Shown: in pieces, positions 51,915 through 59,905 of the stretch | Layout of the letters: each line of letters opens with the position of its first letter | Position numbering within the stretch: the stretch's first letter is position 1 | From: an uncultured Eggerthellaceae bacterium | GTDB taxonomy: Bacteria > Actinomycetota > Coriobacteriia > Coriobacteriales > Eggerthellaceae | Direction: 5' to 3' | DNA: 64,000 bases | NCBI GenBank assembly: GCA_937892845.1 | Contig: CALBGP010000013.1 | Location: 70,478-134,477 of the forward strand | Made by a program: the position numbers and the translations under genes | Notes under the pieces: model-generated | Told to the model about the DNA's origin: nothing | The model's input: only the letters and a program-made list of their open reading frames with translations | Database searches by the model: none

Positions 51915-52502
51915 ATGACGAAGTTTTTCTCCAGGAATGCGGTCCGCGTTGCAGGGGCGGCCTTGATCGCGCTTCTGTCTCTGGCCCTGCTCGCCTCCTG
52001 TTCGCCCGCCGAGAAGGAGAAGACCCCGGCCCAGCTCAACCGCGAGTACATGGCTTCCGTGAGCGAAAACGTGGATGACCTTGCTGCCGAGCTCAAGGTG
52101 TTCTCGGATGCCGCGGGGCAGCAGGACATCGCATCCATGACGCTTTCCGCAGAGCGTGCGTCGAAGATCATCGGCACGATCGAATCCCTCAATGCCCCTG
52201 AGGCGCTTGCCGAGGTCCACAAGGCCTACGTTGCCGGCGCTCAGCAGCTCATGGGTGCGCTTGATGCCTACATCGCCCTCTACACCGAACTGGAAAACGG
52301 CTCCATCGATGCAGCCGGGGCCCAGATGCGCTTGAAGGCCATCCAGGCTGATTACGACAAGGGCATCTCCCAGCTCAAGGAAGCTGATTCGCTTGCCGTG
52401 GATGCTGCAGGCATGACGCCCTCTGATGCATCCGGCAAGGATTCTTCCGGCACGTCCGCAGACGGCGCTGATTCCGCCGGGGACAATTCCAAGGCTGCGT
52501 AG
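51915..52502 (+). CDS. Helical lipoprotein of unknown function
   Basis: A signal peptide (VAGAALIALLSLALLASC) ends in a lipobox LLASC. The mature part (about 160 residues) is predicted mostly helical (YMASVSENVDDLAAELKVFSDAA, then SLNAPEALAEVHKAYVAGAQQLMGALDAYIALYTELENG) and ends in a Ser/Asp/Gly tail. The pattern resembles small helical-bundle lipoproteins but I recognise no family. ATG 51915 has GAAAGGTG upstream. yccF follows 12 bp later and is probably co-transcribed. Confidence 0.75.
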   Translation: MTKFFSRNAVRVAGAALIALLSLALLASCSPAEKEKTPAQLNREYMASVSENVDDLAAELKVFSDAAGQQDIASMTLSAERASKIIGTIESLNAPEALAEVHKAYVAGAQQLMGALDAYIALYTELENGSIDAAGAQMRLKAIQADYDKGISQLKEADSLAVDAAGMTPSDASGKDSSGTSADGADSAGDNSKAA

Positions 52503-52514
52503 CGGGAGGGCTCC

Positions 52515-52874
52515 ATGAGGACCCTGGGCAACATCATCTGGATTCTGCTCGGCGGCATCTGGACCGCAATAGGCTGGCTTTTGATCGGCTGCATCTTCTG
52601 CATCACCATCGTCGGCATCCCTCTGGGACGCCAGGCGTTCAAGATGGCATCGCTTACATTGACGCCGTTCGGGCGTACGGTGGTTTACGGTGGCGGCGCT
52701 CCGTCTGTCGTGGCCAACGTATTCTGGATAATCCTTGCCGGCATTCCCATGGCCATCGCGTATGTGCTTGCCGGTGCGGCATGCTGCATCACGATCATCG
52801 CCATTCCGTTCGGGCTTCAGAGCTTCAAGATGGCGAAGTTGTCGCTCATGCCTTTCGGCGCGCAGGTGATTTGA
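52515..52874 (+). CDS. YccF-family inner-membrane protein
   Basis: A 119-residue protein made of two similar halves, each with a long hydrophobic stretch followed by GIPLGRQAFKMASLTLTPFG or AIPFGLQSFKMAKLSLMPFG. This duplicated motif defines YccF/DUF307. Function unknown. The start codon has GGAGGG about 7 bp upstream. Confidence 0.9.
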   Translation: MRTLGNIIWILLGGIWTAIGWLLIGCIFCITIVGIPLGRQAFKMASLTLTPFGRTVVYGGGAPSVVANVFWIILAGIPMAIAYVLAGAACCITIIAIPFGLQSFKMAKLSLMPFGAQVI

Positions 52875-52890
52875 TTCAGCCTAATATCTC

Positions 52891-52918
52891 TTGCAAACTG
52901 AATTCATCCTGATACAAT
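52891..52918 (+). promoter_or_regulatory. Promoter of rpsB-tsf
   Basis: -35 TTGCAA (52891-52896), 16-bp spacer, -10 TACAAT (52913-52918). The leader to rpsB is about 105 nt. Confidence 0.7.
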
Positions 52919-53031
52919 AGCGAAGTTTCTATATTTCACATGTCTGCGCGACGAAACATCGCGAGTGGCCACGGGAAAAGGCTGCGATGTGAGGATGACC
53001 GCAGGCAGACGTACAACGAATGGAGAAAGCT

Positions 53032-53781
53032 ATGACGAAAGTCAGCATCAAGTCGCTGCTCGACGCAGGCGCGCACTTCGGTCATCAGACCCGCCGCTGG
53101 AACCCCAAGATGAAGCCCTATATCTTCGGCAACCGCGGTGACATCTACATCCTCGACCTCAAGCAGACCCTCATGGGCATGGACCAGGCCTACACCTTCG
53201 TGGGCGACGTCGCCAAGAAGGGCGGCACCGTGCTCTTCGTGGGCACCAAGAAGCAGGCTCAGGAATCCATCGCCAAGCAGGCTGACCGCTGCGGCATGCC
53301 TTACGTCAACGCCCGTTGGCTCGGCGGTATGCTCACCAACTTCGTGACCATCCGCTCCCGTGTGGCTCGCATGGAAGAGCTCGAGGCCATGGAGGCTGAC
53401 GGCCGCATGGACGTTCTGCCCAAGAAGGAGCAGACCCTGCTCAAGAAGGAGCTCTCCAAGCTGCAGACCAACCTCAACGGCATCCGCAACATGAAGGCCG
53501 CTCCCGACGCCATCTTCGTCGTCGACACCAACCGTGAGCAGCTGGCCATCCATGAGGCGAAGCGTCTGGGCATCCCCGTGGTGGGCACCCTGGACACCAA
53601 CTGCGATCCCGACGACGTCGAATTCGGCATTCCCGCCAACGACGACGCCATTCGCTCCGTCGATCTGATGTGCACCTTCATCGCCGACGCTGTCATCGCC
53701 GCTGCCGGCGCCCCTGCCATCGAAGAGCAGATGGCTGCCGCTGCTGAGGCCGCCGTCGCCGAGGCTCCTGCCGCTGAATAA
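53032..53781 (+). CDS. rpsB: 30S ribosomal protein S2
   Basis: Begins [32 protein letters not shown], followed by IYILDLKQT and [14 protein letters not shown], all hallmarks of S2. The tail is Ala/Glu-rich. ATG 53032 is chosen with GGAGAAAG upstream; an ATG 12 bp earlier is in frame but overlaps that site. It is followed by tsf, the standard order. Confidence 0.97.
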   Translation: MTKVSIKSLLDAGAHFGHQTRRWNPKMKPYIFGNRGDIYILDLKQTLMGMDQAYTFVGDVAKKGGTVLFVGTKKQAQESIAKQADRCGMPYVNARWLGGMLTNFVTIRSRVARMEELEAMEADGRMDVLPKKEQTLLKKELSKLQTNLNGIRNMKAAPDAIFVVDTNREQLAIHEAKRLGIPVVGTLDTNCDPDDVEFGIPANDDAIRSVDLMCTFIADAVIAAAGAPAIEEQMAAAAEAAVAEAPAAE

Positions 53782-53805
53782 GCGCTGCATCCCGCACGAC
53801 TCATC

Positions 53806-53836
53806 CCGGCCTGCCGCTCAGTGGGCAGCAGGCCGG
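53806..53836 (+). promoter_or_regulatory. Hairpin between rpsB and tsf
   Basis: A 9-bp stem CCGGCCTGC/GCAGGCCGG with a 13-nt loop and no T tract; it may partially attenuate or stabilise the transcript. Confidence 0.55.
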
Positions 53837-53894
53837 AACTCTCCTAGAATTCCGCACGCAAGCCGTGCGCAATCATCCGAGAAAGGATACCAAC

Positions 53895-54758
53895 ATGGCT
53901 GATATCACCGCTGCTATGGTCAAAGAGCTCCGTGAGATGACCGGTGCCGGCATGATGGAATGCAAGAAGGCCCTGGTTGAGGCTGAGGGCGATATGGACA
54001 AGGCCGTCGACGTGCTGCGCACCCGCGGTCTGGCTTCCGTCGCCAAGAAGGCCGGCCGTGCTACCAACGAAGGCACCGTCATGGCGCTGGTTTCCGAGGA
54101 TGGCACCACCGGCGCCGTTGTCGAGCTGAACTGCGAGACTGACTTCGTGGGCATGAATGAGAAGTTCAAGGCTTACGCTGAGAAGATCGCCCGCGCCGCC
54201 ATTGCCGCTAAGCCCGCCGACCTGGACGCCTTGAAGGCTGCCGAAGTTGACGGTGAGACCGTGGAAGCCGTCATCACCGACTGCATCCATGTGATGGGCG
54301 AGAACACCCAACTGGCTCGCTTCGCTGTCGTTGAAGCCGGCGCTGTCGCTTCCTACATCCACATGGGCGGCAAGATCGGCGTCATCGTGTCCTTCGACGT
54401 CGAGGGCGTTGACGCTGCTTCCGCTGAGTTCAAGCAGTACGGCCGCGACGTTGCCATGCATGTGGCCGCCGTTGCCCCCATCGCTGTCAACCGCGACTCC
54501 GTTGATCCTGCCGTCGTTGAGCATGAGAAGTCCATCTACATGGCTCAGGCCGCTGAGTCCGGCAAGCCCGAAGCCATCCAGGAGAAGATGGCAACCGGTC
54601 GTCTGGAGAAGTTCTTCAAGGAGCAGTGCCTCACCGAGCAGGCATTCGTCAAGAACCCCGACCAGACCATCAACGCCTACACCGACGAGGTTGCCAAGAA
54701 CCTGGGCGGCTCCATCAAGATCGTCGACTTCAAGCGTTTCGTCCTGGGCGAGGAGTAA
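53895..54758 (+). CDS. tsf: Elongation factor Ts
   Basis: Nucleotide exchange factor for EF-Tu. The N-terminal UBA-like domain reads AAMVKELREMTGAGMMECKKALVEAEGDMDKAVDVLR, followed by ELNCETDFVGMNEKFK, the core signature. The 287 residues are typical. GAAAGGAT lies about 7 bp before ATG 53895. Confidence 0.97.
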   Translation: MADITAAMVKELREMTGAGMMECKKALVEAEGDMDKAVDVLRTRGLASVAKKAGRATNEGTVMALVSEDGTTGAVVELNCETDFVGMNEKFKAYAEKIARAAIAAKPADLDALKAAEVDGETVEAVITDCIHVMGENTQLARFAVVEAGAVASYIHMGGKIGVIVSFDVEGVDAASAEFKQYGRDVAMHVAAVAPIAVNRDSVDPAVVEHEKSIYMAQAAESGKPEAIQEKMATGRLEKFFKEQCLTEQAFVKNPDQTINAYTDEVAKNLGGSIKIVDFKRFVLGEE

Positions 54759-54800
54759 GTCTATTCCCGCTCCATATTCTGCGGCTGCATAGCAACCACG

Positions 54801-54825
54801 CGCCGGCCTTCGGGCCGGCGTTTTT
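54801..54825 (+). terminator. Rho-independent terminator after tsf
   Basis: A perfect stem CGCCGGCC/GGCCGGCG with a TTCG tetraloop and five T. Confidence 0.93.
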
Positions 54826-54979
54826 CGTTATGGTTTTACGGCAGGGCTTGGGTGTCTGCGCTTCACGCCCTTGCCCGTTTCTGCGAAAATGGCCGCTAGC
54901 TTCAAAGACTTTCTCGCGTCCTGCGGGGCGCTTGCATATCGCTCGCATAATGTCTGCGTACCAATGGGAGGTAATACGC

Positions 54980-56272
54980 ATGCCCAAAGAGATGATCGTC
55001 GTCGAGGGCGGCACTCCGCTTAAGGGCGAAGTCCGCGTGTCCGGCGCCAAGAATTCCGCTCTCAAGCTCATGGCCGCATCCATTCTGGGCCAGGGGGCAA
55101 CCACGCTGCATAACGTCCCCCTCATCAGCGACATCACCGTCATGGGCAAGGTGCTTGAAACCCTCGGCGCCAAGGTGTCTCGTGAGGACCATACCCTCTC
55201 CATCGATACATCGGGTGTCACCTCTTGGGAGACGCCGTATGAGCTGGTCTCCAAAATGCGCGCATCCATTGCGGTGCTCGGTCCGCTTCTGGCCCGTTTC
55301 GGCAAAGCCCGCGTGGCCATGCCCGGCGGATGCAACCTGGGCGCCCGCAAGATTGACATGCATATGGTGGGTCTCGAGGCGTTGGGCGTCCATTTCGAAA
55401 CCGACCATGGTTACATAGATGCCACCGTGCCTGCGGGTCATCTCAAAGGTGCTTACGTGGTGCTTGATTTCCCCAGCGTCGGTGCGACCGAGAACACCAT
55501 GATGGCCGCTGTGGTTGCCGAAGGTGAGACGGTCATCGAGAATGCCGCGCGCGAACCTGAGATAGAGGACCTGGCGAATATGCTCAACGCCATGGGCGCG
55601 TGCGTGAAAGGCGCCGGCAGCCCCACCATCACCGTCACGGGTGTTCCGCTGGAAAGCCTGCATCCTTGCGAGCACACCACGGTTGGAGACCGCATCGAAG
55701 CCGGTACGTTCCTTGTGGGCGGAGCGCTTACGGGAGGCCCCGTGACGGTCAAGGGCATCGATCCTTCGTTTCTGCGCATGGCGCTCATGAAGCTTTCCGC
55801 CATGGGCTGTACCGTTGAAACGGGGCAAGATTGGATCACGGTATCCCGCAGCGGGGATTTGTGTGCGACAGACATCCAGACGCTTCCCCATCCAGGGTTT
55901 CCCACCGATCTGCAGGCTCAGTTCATGCTCCTGGCATCCGTCGCGCAGGGAAGCTCCGTCATCACCGAGAACGTATTCGAGAACCGCTTCATGTTCGCTG
56001 CCGAAATCGGCCGCATGGGTGCGAATATCGATATCGAAGACCATCACGCCATGATTGCCGGCGTTCCCGCCCTTCAGGGAACCTCCGTCAAGGCCACGGA
56101 CCTGCGCTGCGGTGCGGCGCTGGTTTTGGCCGGTGTGTTCGCCGAAGGAACCACCCAGGTTCACAAGGTGCATCATATCGACCGCGGCTATGAGGACTAC
56201 GTGGGAAAACTGGCCTCGCTCGGTGCGCATCTGCGCCGTGAGCCCGATCCTGATATCGAGTTCGACCTGTAG
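54980..56272 (+). CDS. murA: UDP-N-acetylglucosamine 1-carboxyvinyltransferase
   Basis: First committed step of peptidoglycan precursor synthesis. VEGGTPLKGEVRVSGAKNSALKLMAA is the family start; the active-site loop reads PGGCNLGARKIDMH with Cys near residue 118, so the fosfomycin-reactive residue is present. GRxGANIDIEDHH- and DLRCGAALVLAG-type blocks close the second domain. ATG 54980 has GGGAGG about 7 bp upstream; the longer frame overlaps tsf and its terminator. 430 residues. Confidence 0.96.
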   Translation: MPKEMIVVEGGTPLKGEVRVSGAKNSALKLMAASILGQGATTLHNVPLISDITVMGKVLETLGAKVSREDHTLSIDTSGVTSWETPYELVSKMRASIAVLGPLLARFGKARVAMPGGCNLGARKIDMHMVGLEALGVHFETDHGYIDATVPAGHLKGAYVVLDFPSVGATENTMMAAVVAEGETVIENAAREPEIEDLANMLNAMGACVKGAGSPTITVTGVPLESLHPCEHTTVGDRIEAGTFLVGGALTGGPVTVKGIDPSFLRMALMKLSAMGCTVETGQDWITVSRSGDLCATDIQTLPHPGFPTDLQAQFMLLASVAQGSSVITENVFENRFMFAAEIGRMGANIDIEDHHAMIAGVPALQGTSVKATDLRCGAALVLAGVFAEGTTQVHKVHHIDRGYEDYVGKLASLGAHLRREPDPDIEFDL

Positions 56273-56281
56273 GATTTGCCC

Positions 56282-57784
56282 ATGGTTACCAGACGCAGAC
56301 CCAATGGGGCGCACTATGCCAGAATCTCCCGGGGCGCTCGCAACGCTACTTTGGGGACGCATGTTTCGCGCCCGCGCAACCCAGAAATAGACTACGCCGG
56401 CAGCAGGCGCAATGCCCGTAAGAGTCTGGCTGTGAATCGCCGGGCCACTTCTCGTCATGGCGAAATAAACCAGATGCTGCCTTCCACGTCTTCACGAGAG
56501 ACGGATCGGGAGTTCCACAACCGCATCAGCCAACGCGCCTATGCGGACCGTCTGGAAAAGAAGACGCACAGGCGCACCATCTTGGCCATTGTCTTTGCGG
56601 CGGCTGTGGTTGCCCTGCTGGCATGCGCTGTCGCCGCATTCGTCTTCATTTCCGGAGTGGACAAGCGCTTGTCCTTCGATGATGGCGCGGTGACGGCCGC
56701 CTTGGCCGATCCGACGAATGATGACGGCGCCTACTATGCGCTTGTGGCCGGCGAATATGCGTATTCGCAAGCTGACGAGAACTTCCTGGATGCACTTATG
56801 CTCGTGCGCATGGACACGGCGAAATCGCAGGCCACCATCTTGTCCATTCCGGGATCTTTGCAGGTGACGCTTTCGGACGGCAAGACGCATCGCATCGGCG
56901 AGGCGTGCCAGATAGGCGGGGACGCCGAGGCCATCCGTGCCGTCGAGGCGCTGACCGGCGTGCAGCTGGCCCATTACGCCCGCATCGATGGCGATGCGCT
57001 GGCTGAGCTCGTGGATGAGCTGGGCGGATTGACCGTCACCTTGCCCCAGGAAATCGACGACCCCAATGCCGGGTCCATGTACCTGCCGGCGGGAACCCAG
57101 GCCCTTGACGGCAAGCAAGCCCTTTACGCCTTGCGTGCGGCCAACCTCAACGGATCCACCGAAGCACGCGCCGGCAACATAGCGCTTTTGGGCGAAGCGC
57201 TGGTTCGAAAGGCTGCAGAAGGCAGCATGCTTTCCGTCGTTTTGCGCACGGACGCTGTTTCGCAGGCCGTCCGTTGCGATGCAGGGCTGTTCGATTTCGC
57301 TTCGCTTCTGCGCGATGCGGCCGCAATCCCTTCGTCCGGCATACTCTACGGGTTCGTTCCCTCAACGGCTTCGCAGTCTTCAGGGCATGAGGTCCGCACG
57401 CTCGATGATGCCATGATGGCTACTGTGATGGAGAATGTCCGTGCAGGTGAATCTCCTGCTGTGGATATGTCCGCCATCGTGGATTCCGTGGACAAGTCGT
57501 CGTTTACCATCGCGGTACGCAACGGCACCTCCATCACGGGCGCAGCGGGAGAGGCCTCCGATATCCTGACGGGCGCGGGCTTTACGGTGGAAGAGGTCGG
57601 CAACACCGAAGCGGCCGTCTACGATGAAACGCTCGTGATCTACGCCGATCCCGATAAGGCGGACTGCGCGGCAGCGGTTGCGGCTGCGCTGGGCATAGGG
57701 CGTGTGGTCAACAACAGCGTCCATTACGTCTATGAAACAGATGTACTCGTTGTCACCGGCAAAGATTGGCAATCGGTAAGCTAG
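56282..57784 (+). CDS. Divergent LytR-CpsA-Psr (LCP) family protein with LytR C-terminal domain
   Basis: A 95-residue basic cytoplasmic segment precedes a transmembrane helix (AIVFAAAVVALLACAVAAFVFI). Residues about 150-310 follow the LCP layout: DALMLVRMDTAKSQATILSIPGSLQV, then a domain ending ALDGKQALYALRAANLNGS. The arginine after LSIP and most arginines after ALR, needed for pyrophosphate binding in LCP ligases, are missing. The final 95 residues match the LytR_C domain (IAVRNGTSITGAAGEASDILTGAGFTVEEVGN). It may be a non-catalytic LCP relative. Start ATG 56282 is close behind murA; SD AGGAT. Confidence 0.75.
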   Translation: MVTRRRPNGAHYARISRGARNATLGTHVSRPRNPEIDYAGSRRNARKSLAVNRRATSRHGEINQMLPSTSSRETDREFHNRISQRAYADRLEKKTHRRTILAIVFAAAVVALLACAVAAFVFISGVDKRLSFDDGAVTAALADPTNDDGAYYALVAGEYAYSQADENFLDALMLVRMDTAKSQATILSIPGSLQVTLSDGKTHRIGEACQIGGDAEAIRAVEALTGVQLAHYARIDGDALAELVDELGGLTVTLPQEIDDPNAGSMYLPAGTQALDGKQALYALRAANLNGSTEARAGNIALLGEALVRKAAEGSMLSVVLRTDAVSQAVRCDAGLFDFASLLRDAAAIPSSGILYGFVPSTASQSSGHEVRTLDDAMMATVMENVRAGESPAVDMSAIVDSVDKSSFTIAVRNGTSITGAAGEASDILTGAGFTVEEVGNTEAAVYDETLVIYADPDKADCAAAVAAALGIGRVVNNSVHYVYETDVLVVTGKDWQSVS

Positions 57785-57859
57785 GGTGCGGTCCCGTCGG
57801 GCGAAGGGCTGAGCACCCTGAGCCGCAAGATGGGTCGTCCGCGTCCGAAAAGGAGTGAC

Positions 57860-58690
57860 ATGCTCAACGAAATCTACCAGATGCTCGACCCCATAGCCTT
57901 CCAGGTTGGCCCCTTCGCCATTCGCTGGTACGGCATCGCCTACATCCTGGGCTTCGTCTTCGCGGCATTCGTCCTGTTCCGCGTTTCGAAGCGTTGGAAG
58001 CTCCGCATTGATGCGGATTCGGTGCTTACCATCATGCTGTGCGTCATCATCGGCGTTATCCTGGGCGGCCGTTTGGGATATGTCCTGTTCTACGGTGACG
58101 GGTACTACCTGCAGCATCCCGGTAAGATCCTGGCCTTCAATGAAGGTGGCATGAGCTTTCACGGCGGATTGATCGGCGTGCTGGTCTCGCTGGCTGTTGC
58201 GGCGAAGTTCACGCATATCCCGTACCTCACGTTGACCGATCTTGGCGCCATAGCGGTTCCCGTCGGGTTGTTCTTCGGCCGTTGCGCCAACTTCATCAAC
58301 GGCGAGTTGTGGGGCGCTCCCACCGATCTGCCGTGGGGTGTTGCGTTCGGCGGTGCCGCGGGCGAAGTGATGCGCCATCCCTCCCAGCTCTATGAAGCAC
58401 TGCTCGAGGGCGTGGTGCTGTTCGCCATCATGTTCGTCCTCTCGCGCAAGACCCCGCCCCGTCCCCGCGGCACGTTCGGCGGCCTGTTCCTCATGCTCTA
58501 CGGCACGTTCCGCTTCCTGGTCGAATTCATCCGCGAACCCGATGTGCAGCTGGGCTATCTGTGGGGCGGTTGGCTGACCATGGGTCAGTTGCTCAGCATC
58601 CCGCTTATAGTTGCCGGCGTGGTCGTGCTGATTTTCGCCATTCGCAGAAAACTTCCCCAGCAGGGGGTTCCCGAAATGATACAAAACTAG
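57860..58690 (+). CDS. lgt: Prolipoprotein diacylglyceryl transferase
   Basis: Seven-helix membrane enzyme that attaches diacylglycerol to the lipobox cysteine. FAIRWYGIAYILGF, GGRLGYVLFYG, the catalytic region GGMSFHGGLIG and the signature GRCANFINGELWG are intact, and HPSQLYEALLEG follows. AAGGAG precedes ATG 57860. It would process the lipoproteins at 33967, 37414 and 51915. Confidence 0.96.
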   Translation: MLNEIYQMLDPIAFQVGPFAIRWYGIAYILGFVFAAFVLFRVSKRWKLRIDADSVLTIMLCVIIGVILGGRLGYVLFYGDGYYLQHPGKILAFNEGGMSFHGGLIGVLVSLAVAAKFTHIPYLTLTDLGAIAVPVGLFFGRCANFINGELWGAPTDLPWGVAFGGAAGEVMRHPSQLYEALLEGVVLFAIMFVLSRKTPPRPRGTFGGLFLMLYGTFRFLVEFIREPDVQLGYLWGGWLTMGQLLSIPLIVAGVVVLIFAIRRKLPQQGVPEMIQN

Positions 58691-58721
58691 TAACATATAA
58701 ATCGTCAACAAGGAGATGCCG

Positions 58722-58802
58722 ATGCGGCCGGATGGCATGCATGCAGGCTCTGAGCGTGATATCGTTTACTATGCTTATTCAAACTGCCGGAAAGGCAAAT
58801 GA
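58722..58802 (+). CDS. Possible 26-residue small ORF upstream of the superoxide reductase
   Basis: An ATG with AGGAG at 6-bp spacing opens a 26-codon frame (MRPDGMHAGSERDIVYYAYS, then NCRKGK) ending at TGA 58800-58802, 12 bp before the desulfoferrodoxin start. No family is recognised. It could be a translated leader or a chance frame; the good ribosome-binding site is the only positive evidence. Confidence 0.3.
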   Translation: MRPDGMHAGSERDIVYYAYSNCRKGK

Positions 58803-58814
58803 AAGGGGTTTACC

Positions 58815-59195
58815 ATGGCTCTGAAGTTCTTCAAGTGCGAGCATTGCGGCAACATCGCTGTCAAGGTTGTCGATGCAGGCGTTCCCATGATGTGCTGCGG
58901 TGAGAAGATGACCGAGCTTGTCGCCGGCGCTGTTGATGCCGCTGTCGAAAAGCATGTCCCCGTCGTCGCTGTGGATGGCGCAACCGTCACCGTCAAGGTC
59001 GGCGAGGTTGAGCATCCCATGATGGCTGAGCATTACATCCAGTTCGTCGTCCTTGAGACCACCGCCGGTTTCCAGGTTGCCCAGCTGGCACCCGAAGCCG
59101 CCCCCGAGGCTGTCTTCGCTCTGCCTGAGGGTGCTACCGCCCTGCGCGCTTACGAGTACTGCAACCTGCATGGTCTGTGGGTCAAGGAGCTCTAA
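58815..59195 (+). CDS. dfx: Desulfoferrodoxin (superoxide reductase)
   Basis: Reduces superoxide to hydrogen peroxide without producing oxygen, typical of anaerobes. The N-terminal rubredoxin-like centre I has Cys 8, 11, 27 and 28 (FKCEHCGN and MMCCGEK). The catalytic centre II ligands are His 47, 67 and 73, Cys 116 and His 119 (EKHVP, VEHPMMAEHY, EYCNLHG). 126 residues is the normal two-iron form. A terminator follows. Confidence 0.95.
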   Translation: MALKFFKCEHCGNIAVKVVDAGVPMMCCGEKMTELVAGAVDAAVEKHVPVVAVDGATVTVKVGEVEHPMMAEHYIQFVVLETTAGFQVAQLAPEAAPEAVFALPEGATALRAYEYCNLHGLWVKEL

Positions 59196-59206
59196 GAACC
59201 GTACCT

Positions 59207-59239
59207 GCGGCCCGGAGGCAACCCGGGCCGCGTTCTTTT
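59207..59239 (+). terminator. Rho-independent terminator after dfx
   Basis: The stem GCGGCCCGG/CCGGGCCGC with a 7-nt loop is followed by GTTCTTTT. Confidence 0.8.
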
Positions 59240-59324
59240 CGGCACCCGTCACGGTTTCGCAGGCGCAACAGCTGCTAACTGGTATGATGTGCGGGTGCAC
59301 ATGTCTGACTGCAAAGGAGAAGCT

Positions 59325-59555
59325 ATGGCAATCGATAAAGAGAAGGTAGCCGCTGTGCTCAACCTGATCCGTCCCAGCCTTCAGGCTGACGGCGGCGACG
59401 TGCAGCTGGTGGAAGTGACCGATGACGGCATCGTCTATGTTGAGCTGCAGGGTGCTTGCAAGGGCTGCCCCATGAGCCAGATGACGCTGTCCAACGGTGT
59501 GGAGCGCATCCTCAAAGAGCATGTCCCTGAAGTTGCCAAGGTTATGCCCGTCTAA
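59325..59555 (+). CDS. NifU C-terminal-domain iron-sulfur scaffold protein
   Basis: A 76-residue protein equal to a lone NifU/NfuA C-terminal domain: VLNLIRPSLQADGGDVQLVEV and the [4Fe-4S]-binding CxxC in LQGACKGCPMSQMTL. It delivers clusters to target proteins. GGAG lies about 6 bp before ATG 59325; an upstream in-frame GTG is not supported. Confidence 0.93.
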   Translation: MAIDKEKVAAVLNLIRPSLQADGGDVQLVEVTDDGIVYVELQGACKGCPMSQMTLSNGVERILKEHVPEVAKVMPV

Positions 59556-59603
59556 AGGGTATCCGGGCTTCAGGGCAAGCGTCTCGCGCGCATCTGATAC
59601 AGT

Positions 59604-59636
59604 GAACGGGTCGGCGTGTGCCGGCCCGTTCTTTTT
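59604..59636 (+). terminator. Terminator-like hairpin before the redox operon
   Basis: The stem GAACGGGTCGG/CCGGCCCGTTC (one G-T) with a 6-nt loop is followed by five T. It ends the nifU-type gene and lies only 21 bp before the next start codon. Confidence 0.8.
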
Positions 59637-59656
59637 GACCTTACAGGAGATTTGCC

Positions 59657-59905
59657 ATGCCACAGCATTGCTGGGAAACTCGCGGCTGCGATGATGAGAT
59701 GGGCGATCGCTGCCCCCATCAGACCCTTTGTCCCGCGGAATGCACCTTCGCCATCTGCCGTCGCCCCACCCATAAGCGCGCCGATGCCTTCGAGGTGCTC
59801 GACTATCCGGAAACGGATCGCAACGCCGCGCGCAAGGAGGAGTGCCGTTTCTGCCTGTTTTTCCTGGAGCACGGCCCCAAACTGGAGGCGGCTGCCCATG
59901 AATAG
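59657..59905 (+). CDS. Small cysteine-rich protein, two-CW-like
   Basis: Eighty-two residues with eight cysteines and several histidines: HCWETRGCDDEM, RCPHQTLCPAECTFAICRRPTH and EECRFCLFFLEHGP. The CWExxxC start resembles the two-CW class of metal-binding domains; a zinc or iron-sulfur site is likely. AGGAGA precedes ATG 59657. The stop overlaps the following flavoprotein start by 8 bp, so it is translationally coupled and may be its electron-transfer or regulatory partner. Confidence 0.7.
   Translation: MPQHCWETRGCDDEMGDRCPHQTLCPAECTFAICRRPTHKRADAFEVLDYPETDRNAARKEECRFCLFFLEHGPKLEAAAHE

Noticed and set aside
54626..54979. A 118-residue N-terminal extension of MurA.
   Set aside because: It would overlap tsf and its terminator; a good Shine-Dalgarno and the family start are at 54980.
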